Made by a program: the position numbers and the translations under genes. A stretch of DNA of 64,000 bases from CAIWHR01 sp963830485 (lineage in GTDB: Bacteria > Pseudomonadota > Gammaproteobacteria > Burkholderiales > Casimicrobiaceae), in NCBI GenBank assembly GCA_963830485.1, contig CAWHNE010000022.1, positions 124,001 to 188,000 on the forward strand, written 5' to 3'. Of this stretch, positions 1 to 8,358 are shown piece by piece (positions within the stretch are counted from its first letter, which is position 1; each line of letters starts with the position of its first letter). A model generated the notes under the pieces. That model was not told the origin of the DNA, ran no database searches, and saw only the letters and a program-made list of their open reading frames with translations.

Positions 1-1972
1 TCGCCGTACGAATACGACGCGGTCATCATCAGCTTGTCGGTTGCCGCCCAATCGACCATCGCGGCGGCCACCCAGCCGTCCTGCGTGTTCTGCGTGTTCC
101 AGTCGAACGTCGTGGCCGACTGCGTGCCGCCAGGCAGCGGGCTCGCGCCGCTTGCCATGTTGCGGTAATCCTGCTCGAACTTGACCTTGCCCCAGTTGCC
201 GATGCCGGTGATCCGCAGCTTGTCGTCGCCCCAGGACACGGTCGCGTCGTACTGCTGGCTGTGGTCGTTGGTGCGCCCGTAGTAATTGTCCTTGTAGTCG
301 GTCTCCCTCCAGTTGGCGCCCAGACCAATCGAAAGCAGCGGCAGTGGCGTCCAGTCGAGGGTCAGTTTGACGACGTTGCGGTCGAAGTTCGAAACGTCGT
401 ACGGCGAGAAGTAATACGGCACCGTCGTCGGCTGGACGTTCGTCGAGTTGTAAGTTTCGGAGTGATCGATGTCGGAACGACGCTGCCAGTATTCGTACTT
501 CACGCGCCCCGTCAGGTTCTCCCAGCCGCCGGTGTTGCGGTACTCGATCCAGTAGCGGTAGTCGTCGGTCTTCGGCGCCGGCTCGAGGTCGCGGTCGACT
601 TTCTGCCAGTCGAAACCGCCCAGCAGCTTGTTGGCCCGGTTGAACGCCCACGACGCGTCGAACCCGGCCGAGTTCTTCGTGTACGCAAACGCCTCGGGGG
701 CCGGCAACGCGCCGATCGTGAAACAGGTCGCGCTGTTCGCGGGCGGCGTCCCGCAGCTGCTGCCCTGGCTTCCCTGCCGGTAGGAGACGTTGGTCGAGTT
801 GTTCTGCAGGTCGTAGTAATCGTAATACACGCGCGTGTCGAGCTGGGCGAGCGGACTCGCGTTCCACGCCACGTTGACCGTCGTCGTCTTCTGGTCGCCG
901 TCGAAGGTCGAGAGGTTCTGGTTCGTCGCCGCGTCGTACGGCTGCGTCAGTAGGTTGCCCACGCCGGGCGGGATGAACTGACCCGACGGCGTATTTCCCG
1001 TCGGCTTGAGGCTCGTCCCAGCGATCGGCAAGCTGTTCGTCAGCTTGCTCTGCGTGAAGCGCGCGATGATCGCCGAGTCCCACGGCAGCTGCTTGACGTA
1101 CCCGTTGAAGCTCCACTTCTTGAGCTCGTTGTCGGGCGGCAGCAGCGAGTAGTCGGTGCCGCTGCGCATGTAGAAGTTCGTCCACTGCAGCACGTCGTTG
1201 TTGTCGGTGAACTTCGAGTCGATGTACGCGAGCTTGAAGCCGTACTGCTTGGTGTTGTAGCCGCCCTCGATCGTCGCGTTCTGCGTCTTGTAGTCGACCG
1301 GCGCGCCGAACTCGATCAGGCCGTTGCCCGAGCCCGTGCCGAGCTGGCCGCTGCTGGGCTTGATGCCGGTCTGCTTGACTTCGTTGTAGTCCGCGCGGAT
1401 GAACCACGGCGACTTGTTCGAGAACTCGGCGTTGGCGCCCCAGAGGTTGCGCTGCGTGCCGTAGTTGAACGTGTTCCAGGTCCCCGGGTTAGGCGCCTGC
1501 GGATACGGCAGCCCAGGCCCGACCAGCGACGTGCTCGCCCATGCCGGTCAGCGGCGTGAGCGCGTTGAACGAGAACTGGTGCGGAATGTCGTTGTTGTAA
1601 AGGGACGCCTTCCACACGCCGTAGCCGCCGCCGACGATGTTGATGAACATGTCATCGCGGCCGAACTCCTCGCCGAACGCGCGCAGATAGTACGCGCGGT
1701 TGCTGCCGCGCATGTCGACCACGCCGATCGCCGCGCTCGTGATGTCCTGGTACTCCTGCGCCTTGGCGCCGTCGACCGGCCCCTTGAACGGCGTGGGCAG
1801 CGCCGGCGACGTCGACGCCGTGGGCGGGCCTACGCGCCGTTGCGGTTGACACCGTCGGTGTTGGTGCCGCGGCCGCCGACCTCGATCGAGCCGCTCCACA
1901 GGAAGTTGTCGTCGGCGTACGCGGTCTGCGCGAAGAGGCCGCCACGACCATGGCAATGAGCTTGACTCTCAT
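1..1972 (-). pseudogene. mtrB: MtrB/PioB-family outer-membrane beta-barrel protein, frame broken, 3' end outside window
   Basis: In Mtr/Pio/Mto systems this barrel sheathes the decaheme MtrA so electrons can cross the outer membrane. The ATG at 1972 follows AGGGG and begins a signal peptide (MRVKLIAMVV...), but the rest lies in other frames: the LFAQTAYADDNFLWSGS part, then the TPFKGPVDGAKAQEYQD part, then an open frame from about 1530 to the left edge with typical alternating strands such as YDATVSWGDDKLRITGIG and KVKFEQDYRNM. Shifts fall near 1940, 1835 and 1530. All three segments match the expected order of the family, so either the assembly has indels or the gene is decaying. It lies directly after the decaheme cytochrome gene and is probably co-transcribed with it. 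Confidence 0.8.
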
Positions 1973-2936
1973 GTTCGTCCCCTTGTCTCGTCAGCGGAGG
2001 AAGCAATTGGCCGTAGGCGGAAGCCGGCGCGTTGCTGCCGTGAATCTGCCGATGGCACCCGACGCAACCGCTGCCCTCGAATCGGATGTTCGACGGCAGC
2101 ACACCGGGAATCGTCCCGCGACCGTCGTAGATCCCGTGCGTGTGGCCACCGGGATGGCAGTCGGCGCACAGTGCAGGCGGCTTCTGCGCCAGCAGGCGAT
2201 TGTGCGAGGAGCCGTGCGGCGTATGGCACGTGGCGCAGTTTTCCATCACCGGGGGATGCTCGTGGATCCACGGACCCCTCTTGTCGGTGTGGCAGCTGAC
2301 GCACAGGTCGTGGATCGACTCGTTGCGCAGGCTCGCCTTCTGCAGCGCGCCGTGCGGATCGTGGCAGTCGTGGCAGCCGATCTTGCCTTCGATGATCGGA
2401 TGGTGCGACGGCTTGATGATCTCGCCGCGCACGTCGCGATGGCACTCGACGCACCGCTTGTAGGCGAGTTGCCGGGCCGTCGTCGTGTACGGCGCGGCCG
2501 CGAACTGCGCGTCCTTGATCTCCTTGTTGTTGCTCGCCGACTGCGGGCCGTGGATCGAGTGGCAGTTGACGCAGGTGACGTCCACCTTGCGATGCTTGGC
2601 GATCGACCAGTTCTCGAGATGCCGCTGCCCGCCGTGGCAGGTGAGGCACACCCCCGACTTTTCGGTGGCGGTTGCGGTCTTCGAGCCGAGCAGGTTCGTC
2701 GGCTTGTTCTTCGTCGGATCCTTGACGTGCTCCGTCGCGTCGCCGTGGCAGGACTGGCACGCGCTGCCCCTGGCGTCATTCGACTGCCCGTGCGCCGTCA
2801 GCTGGGTCGTCGTGTAGGACTTCGCGTGGCATTCGACGCAGATGGGGACGGTGCCGGCCGCATCCTGCTGGGCGAACGCGGGCGCGGCGAAGAGCGCGAG
2901 CGCGCCGGCCGCCGCGATGAAGGACTTGATTCGCAT
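1830..2936 (-). CDS. mtrA: DmsE/MtrA-type periplasmic decaheme cytochrome c
   Basis: Periplasmic electron conduit partner of the MtrB barrel. A signal peptide ending near AFAQ is followed by exactly ten CXXCH heme motifs (CVECH first at residue 33, CVGCH last), the count of MtrA/PioA/DmsE cytochromes. The frame stays open to 1830, but after the last heme it reads into the barrel gene. One base shift earlier gives NCFLR and a TGA at 1991-1993, close to the usual tail of this family, so the true end is probably 1991 and another indel lies near 2010. The start ATG at 2936 has an AAGGGG-type ribosome site. The function in extracellular electron transfer is inferred from the family; direction (iron oxidation or metal reduction) cannot be told. 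Confidence 0.88.
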   Translation of the reverse strand: MRIKSFIAAAGALALFAAPAFAQQDAAGTVPICVECHAKSYTTTQLTAHGQSNDARGSACQSCHGDATEHVKDPTKNKPTNLLGSKTATATEKSGVCLTCHGGQRHLENWSIAKHRKVDVTCVNCHSIHGPQSASNNKEIKDAQFAAAPYTTTARQLAYKRCVECHRDVRGEIIKPSHHPIIEGKIGCHDCHDPHGALQKASLRNESIHDLCVSCHTDKRGPWIHEHPPVMENCATCHTPHGSSHNRLLAQKPPALCADCHPGGHTHGIYDGRGTIPGVLPSNIRFEGSGCVGCHRQIHGSNAPASAYGQLLPPLTRQGDEHESQAHCHGRGGLFAQTAYADDNFLWSGSIEVGGRGTNTDGVNRNGA

Positions 2937-3613
2937 GGGAACCCCTTTTGTCTCGGTCCAACCCCGCCGGAGCAGGCAAGGCGCCTCTAGCTCCCGCTGG
3001 ATCCGCGGCCATCGGCCGCCGGTCGTGGAGCGCGAAAAAAGTTCCGCGCCAAGTCGCCTCGTTCGTGCCGGCAGTTCGAGCCAACTCGCCCTCGCGCCTG
3101 CCTTCGCTGCGTGTGCTTTCGTTCTCGCGATTCGCCGTCATCACGCGCGCATGTCCGCCCGCGCGACGGTTGAATCCGCGTCCGCCGCTTTGGAGGGATT
3201 CTTCTGTTTCGCCATGGTGACCGTCAAGCAATCGGGGTGCGACAATTTGTCGCTGTTGCAAAAACACGTCATTGATTATTCAGCGAAGTTCATTTCATCG
3301 ATCACGACTGTTGACTTGCGTCAAAGCTTTGACGGCGCGAGGCGGCGGAGGCACGATCTCTCGCTCCACGCGGCACCGGCTCCGCCCGCCGAATGCGCGA
3401 ACGGCTCGTCCGCGCTTCGACCGGCCTTCATCCGTTCGCGTCGGTCGTGATCCTTTCCGGCGGGATCATGGGCGCGCGCTTCGCCTTCATGCGGGTGGTG
3501 ACGATGTACCAGATGTGGATCGCCGCCGCCTTCCACGGTCGCGGCGAGGGTCGGGGCGACGTCCCCGTCGACGGCTAGCCGGGGTCGATGACCGTCCTGC
3601 AGCGAGCGGGCCC
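2937..3613. other. intergenic stretch upstream of mtrA with one doubtful small ORF
   Basis: About 680 bp without a convincing gene. It holds the palindromes at 3311-3333 and an AT-rich stretch around 3240-3310 that probably carries the mtrA promoter. A 61-residue plus-strand frame at 3393-3578 has a hydrophobic middle (ASVVILSGGIMGARFAFM) and could be a tiny membrane protein, but the opposite strand has an equally open frame there and no ribosome site stands out. Confidence 0.3.
3311..3333. promoter_or_regulatory. FNR/CRP-type palindrome overlapping a second palindrome, upstream of mtrA
   Basis: TTGACTTGCGTCAA (3311-3324) is a perfect dyad of the FNR/Anr/Dnr form TTGAY-N4-RTCAA. It overlaps a perfect 14-bp palindrome, GTCAAAGCTTTGAC (3320-3333). 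The site lies about 375 bp before the mtrA start. No good -10 box was seen at the usual distance, unlike the three other sites in this window, so its target is less certain. Confidence 0.45.
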
Positions 3614-4156
3614 TCAGCTCGCGAGCAGCGCCCGATACCGAAGGCCAAACGCGTCGATCGCCGGCGCCATGTCCTGCGGCACGACGAGCCCGGGAATGTT
3701 CGGCACGCCGTAGAGGACGAGCGGCTCGGCGAACACCATTCCCATCAGGTTCGCGGTGACCTCGAGGGGGCGCAGCAGCTCGCGCACAGGGTAGAGGTTG
3801 TAGCCTCCGGCCCGATAGGCAGCCTCGGCGCCGCCGGTCGTCAGCACCGGCTGTAGCGTCTTGCCCTTGAGCTTCGTGCCGCCCGGCCCGTACGACCACC
3901 CGAATTCGAACACGTCGTCCATCCAGCGCTTCAAGAGCGGCGGCACCGAGTACCAGTAGAGCGGGAACTGGAACACGATCCGTTCGGCGCCGGCGGCGGC
4001 TGCCTGCTCGGCGCCGACGTCGATCTTCCCGTCCGGGTAGAGCGATTCGAGATGGCGGACCTCGATGCCAGGCAGGCCGCGGATGGCGGCGACGAGCCGC
4101 GCATTGGCCTTGGACGCCGCGAGCGTCGGATGGGAAACCAGCACCAGCGTACGCAC
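3614..4156 (-). CDS. flavodoxin-fold NAD(P)H:quinone oxidoreductase (KefF/MdaB-like)
   Basis: Small FMN/FAD flavoprotein that reduces quinones by two electrons in the cytoplasm. The protein opens with a beta strand and phosphate-binding loop (RTLVLVSHPTLAASKANARL) and has the family's FQFPLYWYSVPPLLKRWMDD and GGTKLKGKTL segments; its 180 residues are the usual length. I chose the GTG at 4154-4156 because GGAGG lies 8 bases upstream and the protein then begins right at the first strand; a longer frame from 4222 has no homology-like sequence. The gene stands alone between mtrA and a divergent unit. Confidence 0.85.
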   Translation of the reverse strand: MRTLVLVSHPTLAASKANARLVAAIRGLPGIEVRHLESLYPDGKIDVGAEQAAAAGAERIVFQFPLYWYSVPPLLKRWMDDVFEFGWSYGPGGTKLKGKTLQPVLTTGGAEAAYRAGGYNLYPVRELLRPLEVTANLMGMVFAEPLVLYGVPNIPGLVVPQDMAPAIDAFGLRYRALLAS

Positions 4157-4498
4157 GATCGATCCCTCCGCGAGATGATCCGACAGCAGCGCGACGCGTG
4201 TGTTGACTTGAGGCAAGGGCACCGCGGTTTAGGCTCAGGCCCCCGGCGCGCCTGTCTCACCTGCGCGGCGCAGGAGTATGCTTTTTTAACGCACGACCAA
4301 GGGTCGGGCCACGACTTCGGTCGAGATCTGATTCCCGATCTCATCAGGCGGGGCACGCGAGTCTTCGCCGACAGTTGCGTGAATGCTACCAACAGTGTGC
4401 CCTAGTGGCGCGACGTCGCAACCGTCGACGCGTATCGAGAGCCTGGTGGAGATGGTGCGGGTCCTCGGCGATGCACGGAGTCGGTCGGGGGCCGCGCG

Positions 4499-4765
4499 AT
4501 GATGCCGATCCGCGATCTGCTGAACCGCATCCGCTGGGACCCGGCCTTCGGCGGCAGCCGCTTCGAGCTCGCGTACCGCGACCACACCGCCGGCGAGCTC
4601 GTGCGGGTTCCGCTCGAGCGCGTGCGCTTTCCCTCCGATGGGCACTATTTCCTGGAAGTCACGGCCGCGGACGGCGTGGCGCACGACGTTCCCCTGCACC
4701 GCGTGCGCGTCGTCTGGCGGGACGGTGCCGTCATCTGGCGACGACCGGATCCGGAGCATCGCTGA
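4499..4765 (+). CDS. DUF504 (UPF0248) domain protein
   Basis: An 88-residue protein made entirely of DUF504. The N-terminal PIRDLLNRIRWDPAFG is the family signature, followed by the YRDHTAGELVRVPLERV strands. DUF504 proteins are small, mostly archaeal and some bacterial, and have been suggested to bind RNA or to work with tRNA-processing enzymes; no function is shown here. It is followed after 17 bp by an RNase Z-like MBL gene in the same direction, so both probably share a transcript. Confidence 0.85.
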   Translation: MMPIRDLLNRIRWDPAFGGSRFELAYRDHTAGELVRVPLERVRFPSDGHYFLEVTAADGVAHDVPLHRVRVVWRDGAVIWRRPDPEHR

Positions 4766-4782
4766 GACCCCGAAGGACGGCA

Positions 4783-5805
4783 ATGCGCCCGATCTTCCAG
4801 CCCGCCCTCGTCAACGGTGCCTTCGGCGACCCCGGGCTCTACGTCGACTTCTTGTTCGAGCGGCGCGCACTCCTATTCGACCTCGGCGACCTGGCCGCGC
4901 TGCCGGCGCGGAAGATCCTGCGCGTCTCCGACGTGTTCGTCACCCACACGCACATGGACCACTTCGTCGGCTTCGACCGGCTCCTGCGCGTGGGCGTCGG
5001 CCGCGCCACCGCGGTCCACCTGTTCGGACCGCCCGGATTCGTCGCGCAGGTGGAGCACCGGCTTGCCGCCTACACGTGGAACCTCGTCGCGAACTACGAA
5101 ACGAACTTCACGATCACCGCCTCGGAGCTCGCGCCGGACGGCACGGTGCAGTCGGCCCGGTTCCAGTGCAAGCAGCGCTTCGCGCGCGAGCCGCTGCCGC
5201 CCTCCCCGGCGCACGACGGCGTCCTGCTGAACGAGGACGCGTTTTGCGTGCGCGCGGCGTTGCTCGACCATCAGGTGCCGTGCCTCGGATTCACACTCGA
5301 GGAAAAGGCGCACCTCAACATCTGGAAGAACCGGCTCGCGGAGATGGAGCTGCCGGTCGGGCCCTGGCTCCGTGAACTGAAGCGGGCCCTCGCCCGCGGC
5401 GACCCGGGCGACACGGCGTTTCGGGTCGGGTGGCGCGATCGGGACGCGTTGCACGAACGCGTGATGCCGCTCTCCCTGCTCGAATCCGCGGTACGCCGGG
5501 TGCCCGGGCAGAAGATCGGCTATGTCACCGACGTCGTCGGCCACGCCGACAATCGCGCTCGCATCGCGGCGCTCGTGCGCGACGCGGACCTCCTGTTCAT
5601 CGAGGCGATGTTTGCGGACGAGCACGCGGAGCACGCGACAAGGAAGTTCCACCTCACCGCGCGGCAGGCCGGCGCGATCGCCCGCGCCGCCGGCGCGCGA
5701 GCCGTCGTCCCGTTCCACATCTCGCCGCGTTACACGCAGGAGTGCGGGCGCGTCGTCGCGGAGCTTGAAGCGGCGTTCGGCGCGCCGGCGGGTGTCGCGA
5801 CATGA
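4783..5805 (+). CDS. RNase Z-like metallo-beta-lactamase-fold hydrolase
   Basis: A 340-residue MBL-fold enzyme. The zinc motif HxHxDH appears as THTHMDHFVGFDR about 45 residues in, with later ligands in the YVTDVVGH region, the LFIEAMFADEHAEHA segment and the PFHISPRY end, an arrangement like tRNase Z relatives. The exact substrate is unknown; nuclease or phosphodiesterase activity is an inference. The start at 4783 follows AAGGACGG; the same frame is open further upstream to 4375 but that part overlaps DUF504 and looks non-coding. Its stop overlaps the start of capA (ATGA), so the two are translationally coupled. Confidence 0.83.
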   Translation: MRPIFQPALVNGAFGDPGLYVDFLFERRALLFDLGDLAALPARKILRVSDVFVTHTHMDHFVGFDRLLRVGVGRATAVHLFGPPGFVAQVEHRLAAYTWNLVANYETNFTITASELAPDGTVQSARFQCKQRFAREPLPPSPAHDGVLLNEDAFCVRAALLDHQVPCLGFTLEEKAHLNIWKNRLAEMELPVGPWLRELKRALARGDPGDTAFRVGWRDRDALHERVMPLSLLESAVRRVPGQKIGYVTDVVGHADNRARIAALVRDADLLFIEAMFADEHAEHATRKFHLTARQAGAIARAAGARAVVPFHISPRYTQECGRVVAELEAAFGAPAGVAT

Positions 5806-6824
5806 TCGACATCGCCTTCATCGGCGACGTGATGCTGGGCCGCGGCGTCGACAGCGAGCTGCGGCGCGTCCCGCCGACCGCGCCGTGGGGCGACTTGCTG
5901 CCGCTGCTCGCGGACGCGGATCTGCGGATCGCCAATCTCGAATGCGCGCTGACGCGGCACGCGAAGCCGTGGTCGCGCACGCCGAAGGTGTTTCATTTCC
6001 GCGCCGATCCGACGGCCGTCGAGGTGCTCAAGGCGGCGCGCATCGACGCGGTGTCGCTCGCGAACAACCACACGCTGGACTTCGAGGAACTCGGTCTCTA
6101 CGACATGCTCGACGCGCTCGATCGCGCCGGGATCGCGCACGCGGGGGCCGGGCGCAACCGCGCCGACGCCGCGCGCCCGGCGCTCGCGACCGGCGGCGAT
6201 CCGCCCGTGCACGTCGCGCTCGTCGCGTTCACCGACAACGAGCCCGCGTTCGCCGCAGCGGCGGAGCGGCCCGGAACGCAGTATCTGCCGGTATCGCTCG
6301 CCGGCGACGCGCAGGGCCAGGTCGCCGCAGCCATCGCCGCCGCGCGCGGCGCCGGCGCCGACCTCGTCGTTTTCTCGAATCACTGGGGCCCGAACATGCG
6401 CTTGCGCCCGTCGCAGCGCTTCCGCGATTTCGCGCGCGCGGTGGTGGACCTCGGGGCCGACGTCTACTACGGCCACAGCGCACACGTGTTCCAGGGCATC
6501 GAGCTCCATAACGGCAAGGCGATCCTCTACGACACTGGCGACTTCATCGACGATTACGTGGCCGACCGCGAGCTGCGTAACGACTGGTCGTTCGTCTTCC
6601 GGATCGCGCTGGAGGGACGGTCGTTGCGACGCATCACCCTCTTTCCCGTCGCGCTCCGGTACGCACGGACCGAGCGGGCGCAGGGACGGGAGCGCGCCCT
6701 GATCCTCGAGCGCATGGAGCGCCTGTCGGCCGAGATGGGGACGCGCTTCGAGCGAGCCGACGACCGGCTGGTCTATGCGCCCGTCACCGCGGCACCTGGC
6801 CAGGGCTCTTCCGCCGCGCGCTGA
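5802..6824 (+). CDS. capA: CapA-family protein (poly-gamma-glutamate synthesis type metallophosphatase fold)
   Basis: A 340-residue protein of the CapA family, which has a calcineurin-like phosphoesterase fold. It shows the family motifs FIGDVMLGRGVD at the N-terminus, NLECALT, SLANNHTLDF, VVFSNHWGPN and YYGHSAHVFQGIE. CapA is best known from poly-gamma-glutamate capsules, but single copies without capBC, as here, are common and have no assigned role. There is no signal peptide. It overlaps the MBL gene by 4 bp and closes the three-gene unit DUF504-MBL-capA. Confidence 0.85.
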   Translation: MIDIAFIGDVMLGRGVDSELRRVPPTAPWGDLLPLLADADLRIANLECALTRHAKPWSRTPKVFHFRADPTAVEVLKAARIDAVSLANNHTLDFEELGLYDMLDALDRAGIAHAGAGRNRADAARPALATGGDPPVHVALVAFTDNEPAFAAAAERPGTQYLPVSLAGDAQGQVAAAIAAARGAGADLVVFSNHWGPNMRLRPSQRFRDFARAVVDLGADVYYGHSAHVFQGIELHNGKAILYDTGDFIDDYVADRELRNDWSFVFRIALEGRSLRRITLFPVALRYARTERAQGRERALILERMERLSAEMGTRFERADDRLVYAPVTAAPGQGSSAAR

Positions 6825-6833
6825 GCGCCGCCT

Positions 6834-6874
6834 TGACCGACATCAAGATGCCGCGCGCCTCGGCGAGTAGCGTA
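6834..6874 (+). promoter_or_regulatory. FNR/CRP-type promoter of the hpf operon
   Basis: TTGACCGACATCAA (6834-6847) is a perfect half-site dyad; a -10 box TAGCGT lies at 6869-6874. Centre-to-centre spacing is 31 bp, which places the palindrome near -41, as in class II FNR activation. The predicted transcript would start near 6881, about 55 bp before the ATG of the hibernation factor gene. Basis: sequence match and spacing; the protein that binds is not in the window. Confidence 0.6.
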
Positions 6875-6936
6875 GGTCTTACGGGGCCCGGTTCCGGGCG
6901 CCGGCGAAATAGGGCGGTCAAGGTCCGTGAGGACAT

Positions 6937-7491
6937 ATGCAAATTCCACTGAAGATCACGATGCACCAGCTACCGCATTCGGATGCGCTGGAAGCGCGCC
7001 TCCGGCAGCGGGCCGCGAAGCTCGAAGAGTTCCATCCGAACATTACCGGTTGCCAGATCGCGGTCGAGGAGCAGCGCCGGCATCGGCAGCAGGGGCGCTG
7101 GTTCAACGTTCGCGTGGCCGTGCGCGTGCCCGGGCACGAGATCGTCGTGAACCGGGACCACCACGAGGATCCGTACGTCGCGGCGCGCGACGCGTTCGAC
7201 GCCCTGACGCGGCGCCTGGAGGACATCGCGCGGCTGCAGCGTCACGACGTGAAGGCGCACGCCGGCGAGCTGCGGGGCACCGTCACGCGTCTGCTTGCCG
7301 GGGACGGGTATGGCTTCATCACGGCCCGCGACGGCACCGAGTACTACTTCGGCCGCGACAACGTCGTCGATCCGTCGTTCGACGCCATCCGGCCCGGAAT
7401 GGACGTGCATTTCATCGCCGAGCCCGCCGCGGAAGGAATGCAGGCGAAGCGCGTTACGGCGCGCAGGCGCGCCCTCGGCGGCAGGGCGTGA
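6937..7491 (+). CDS. ribosome hibernation factor (HPF/RaiA/YfiA family) fused to a cold-shock domain
   Basis: 184 residues in two parts. Residues 1-100 are a short HPF/RaiA domain (MQIPLKITMHQLPHSDALE..., then the helix DPYVAARDAFDALTRRLEDI), which in the family docks between 30S head and body and silences ribosomes. Residues 115-175 are a cold-shock/OB domain with the RNA-binding pair GYGFITARDG and EYYFGRDNVV. The fusion suggests that binding of nucleic acid is combined with ribosome inactivation; this is inference. It is first in a probable operon with the next two genes (gaps of 40 and 35 bp) and sits behind an FNR-type promoter. Confidence 0.88.
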   Translation: MQIPLKITMHQLPHSDALEARLRQRAAKLEEFHPNITGCQIAVEEQRRHRQQGRWFNVRVAVRVPGHEIVVNRDHHEDPYVAARDAFDALTRRLEDIARLQRHDVKAHAGELRGTVTRLLAGDGYGFITARDGTEYYFGRDNVVDPSFDAIRPGMDVHFIAEPAAEGMQAKRVTARRRALGGRA

Positions 7492-7531
7492 TCGGGCGCC
7501 CCACCGGGCGATCCCTTCGGGAGCGAGACCC

Positions 7532-7810
7532 ATGACGACAACGGTGGATCGAAGCGAAGGCAAGAGACGCGCAGCACGGAATCGTGAAGCGCGACGACCG
7601 GCGGCGCACGCGCGCCGTCCGCGCGCGCAGCAGAGCGGGATGACGGGTCCGCCCGAGGACCGGTACGACGACGCGGTGCCCGGATCGCTGTTCCAGGACC
7701 GTGAAGCACCGCCGGAATCCGCGCAGGTCGAAGGCGCGATCGACGACTGGCCGGGCATGGACGGGACGGCCGATGACGTGCCGGCTGAGCCCGCCGAATC
7801 TCGCCGCTAA
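7532..7810 (+). CDS. small, highly charged hypothetical protein
   Basis: A 92-residue protein, very basic in its first 40 residues (many Arg, Ala, Lys) and acidic afterwards (EDRYDDAVP, EGAIDDWPGMDG). No domain recognised; the composition points to a disordered, possibly RNA- or DNA-binding peptide. It starts at an ATG after GGGAGCGAG and lies between the hibernation factor and the CBS gene with short gaps, which is the main reason to accept it. Translation has not been shown. Confidence 0.5.
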   Translation: MTTTVDRSEGKRRAARNREARRPAAHARRPRAQQSGMTGPPEDRYDDAVPGSLFQDREAPPESAQVEGAIDDWPGMDGTADDVPAEPAESRR

Positions 7811-7845
7811 AGCAAAAACGATTTCCGTTCGAAGCGAGACCCGCC

Positions 7846-8295
7846 ATGACAATAGCCCGGATCTGCAACCGCAACGTGGTGTGTGCGACGCGCGACACGA
7901 CCGTGGTCGAAGCGGCGAACCTGATGCGCCACAATCACGTCGGCGATATCGTCATCGTCGACGAAACCGACGGGCGCCGCACGCCGCTCGGCATCGTTAC
8001 CGACCGCGACATCGTGGTCGAGGTCGTTGCAGCGGGCCTCGACCCGAAAGGCATCCGCCTCGGCGATCTCGCCATCTCCCGCCTGTCGACCGTCGACGAG
8101 AACGACTCCTCCGCGGAGGTCGTCCGGATGATGGCCGCCAAGGGCGTGCGGCGCCTGCCCGTCGTCGACGAGGTGGGAGCCCTCGTCGGAATCGTCACCA
8201 TCGACGACCTGCTGCCGCAGCTCGCGGCGCAGCTCGCGGAGCTCTCCGATCTCCCGGTCCGCGCGCGGGAACACGAGCGCGAGGCGCGCCGGTAA
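7846..8295 (+). CDS. CBS-pair domain protein
   Basis: A 149-residue protein made of two CBS motifs in tandem: VVCATRDTTVVEAANLMRHNHVGDIVIV...GIVTDRDIV and ISRLSTVDENDSSAEVVRMMAAKGVRRLPVVD...GIVTIDDLL. Such stand-alone pairs (Bateman modules) bind AMP, ATP or similar nucleotides and often report energy state. It is the last gene of the hpf unit and faces the groEL gene end-to-end. The partner protein it might regulate is not visible. Confidence 0.88.
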   Translation: MTIARICNRNVVCATRDTTVVEAANLMRHNHVGDIVIVDETDGRRTPLGIVTDRDIVVEVVAAGLDPKGIRLGDLAISRLSTVDENDSSAEVVRMMAAKGVRRLPVVDEVGALVGIVTIDDLLPQLAAQLAELSDLPVRAREHEREARR

Positions 8296-8358
8296 CGTCG
8301 AGGAACCTTCGCCGCGGCAACATTGGATCGCGCGCCGGCACCCTGGCGCGTAACCGAG

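Noticed and set aside
3393..3578. 61-residue ORF with a hydrophobic core
   Set aside because: Both strands are open here and nothing decides for translation; kept only as a remark.
4203..4216. FNR-like TTGACTTGAGGCAA before the quinone reductase gene
   Set aside because: One half-site is imperfect and the implied transcript start would leave almost no leader before the GTG.
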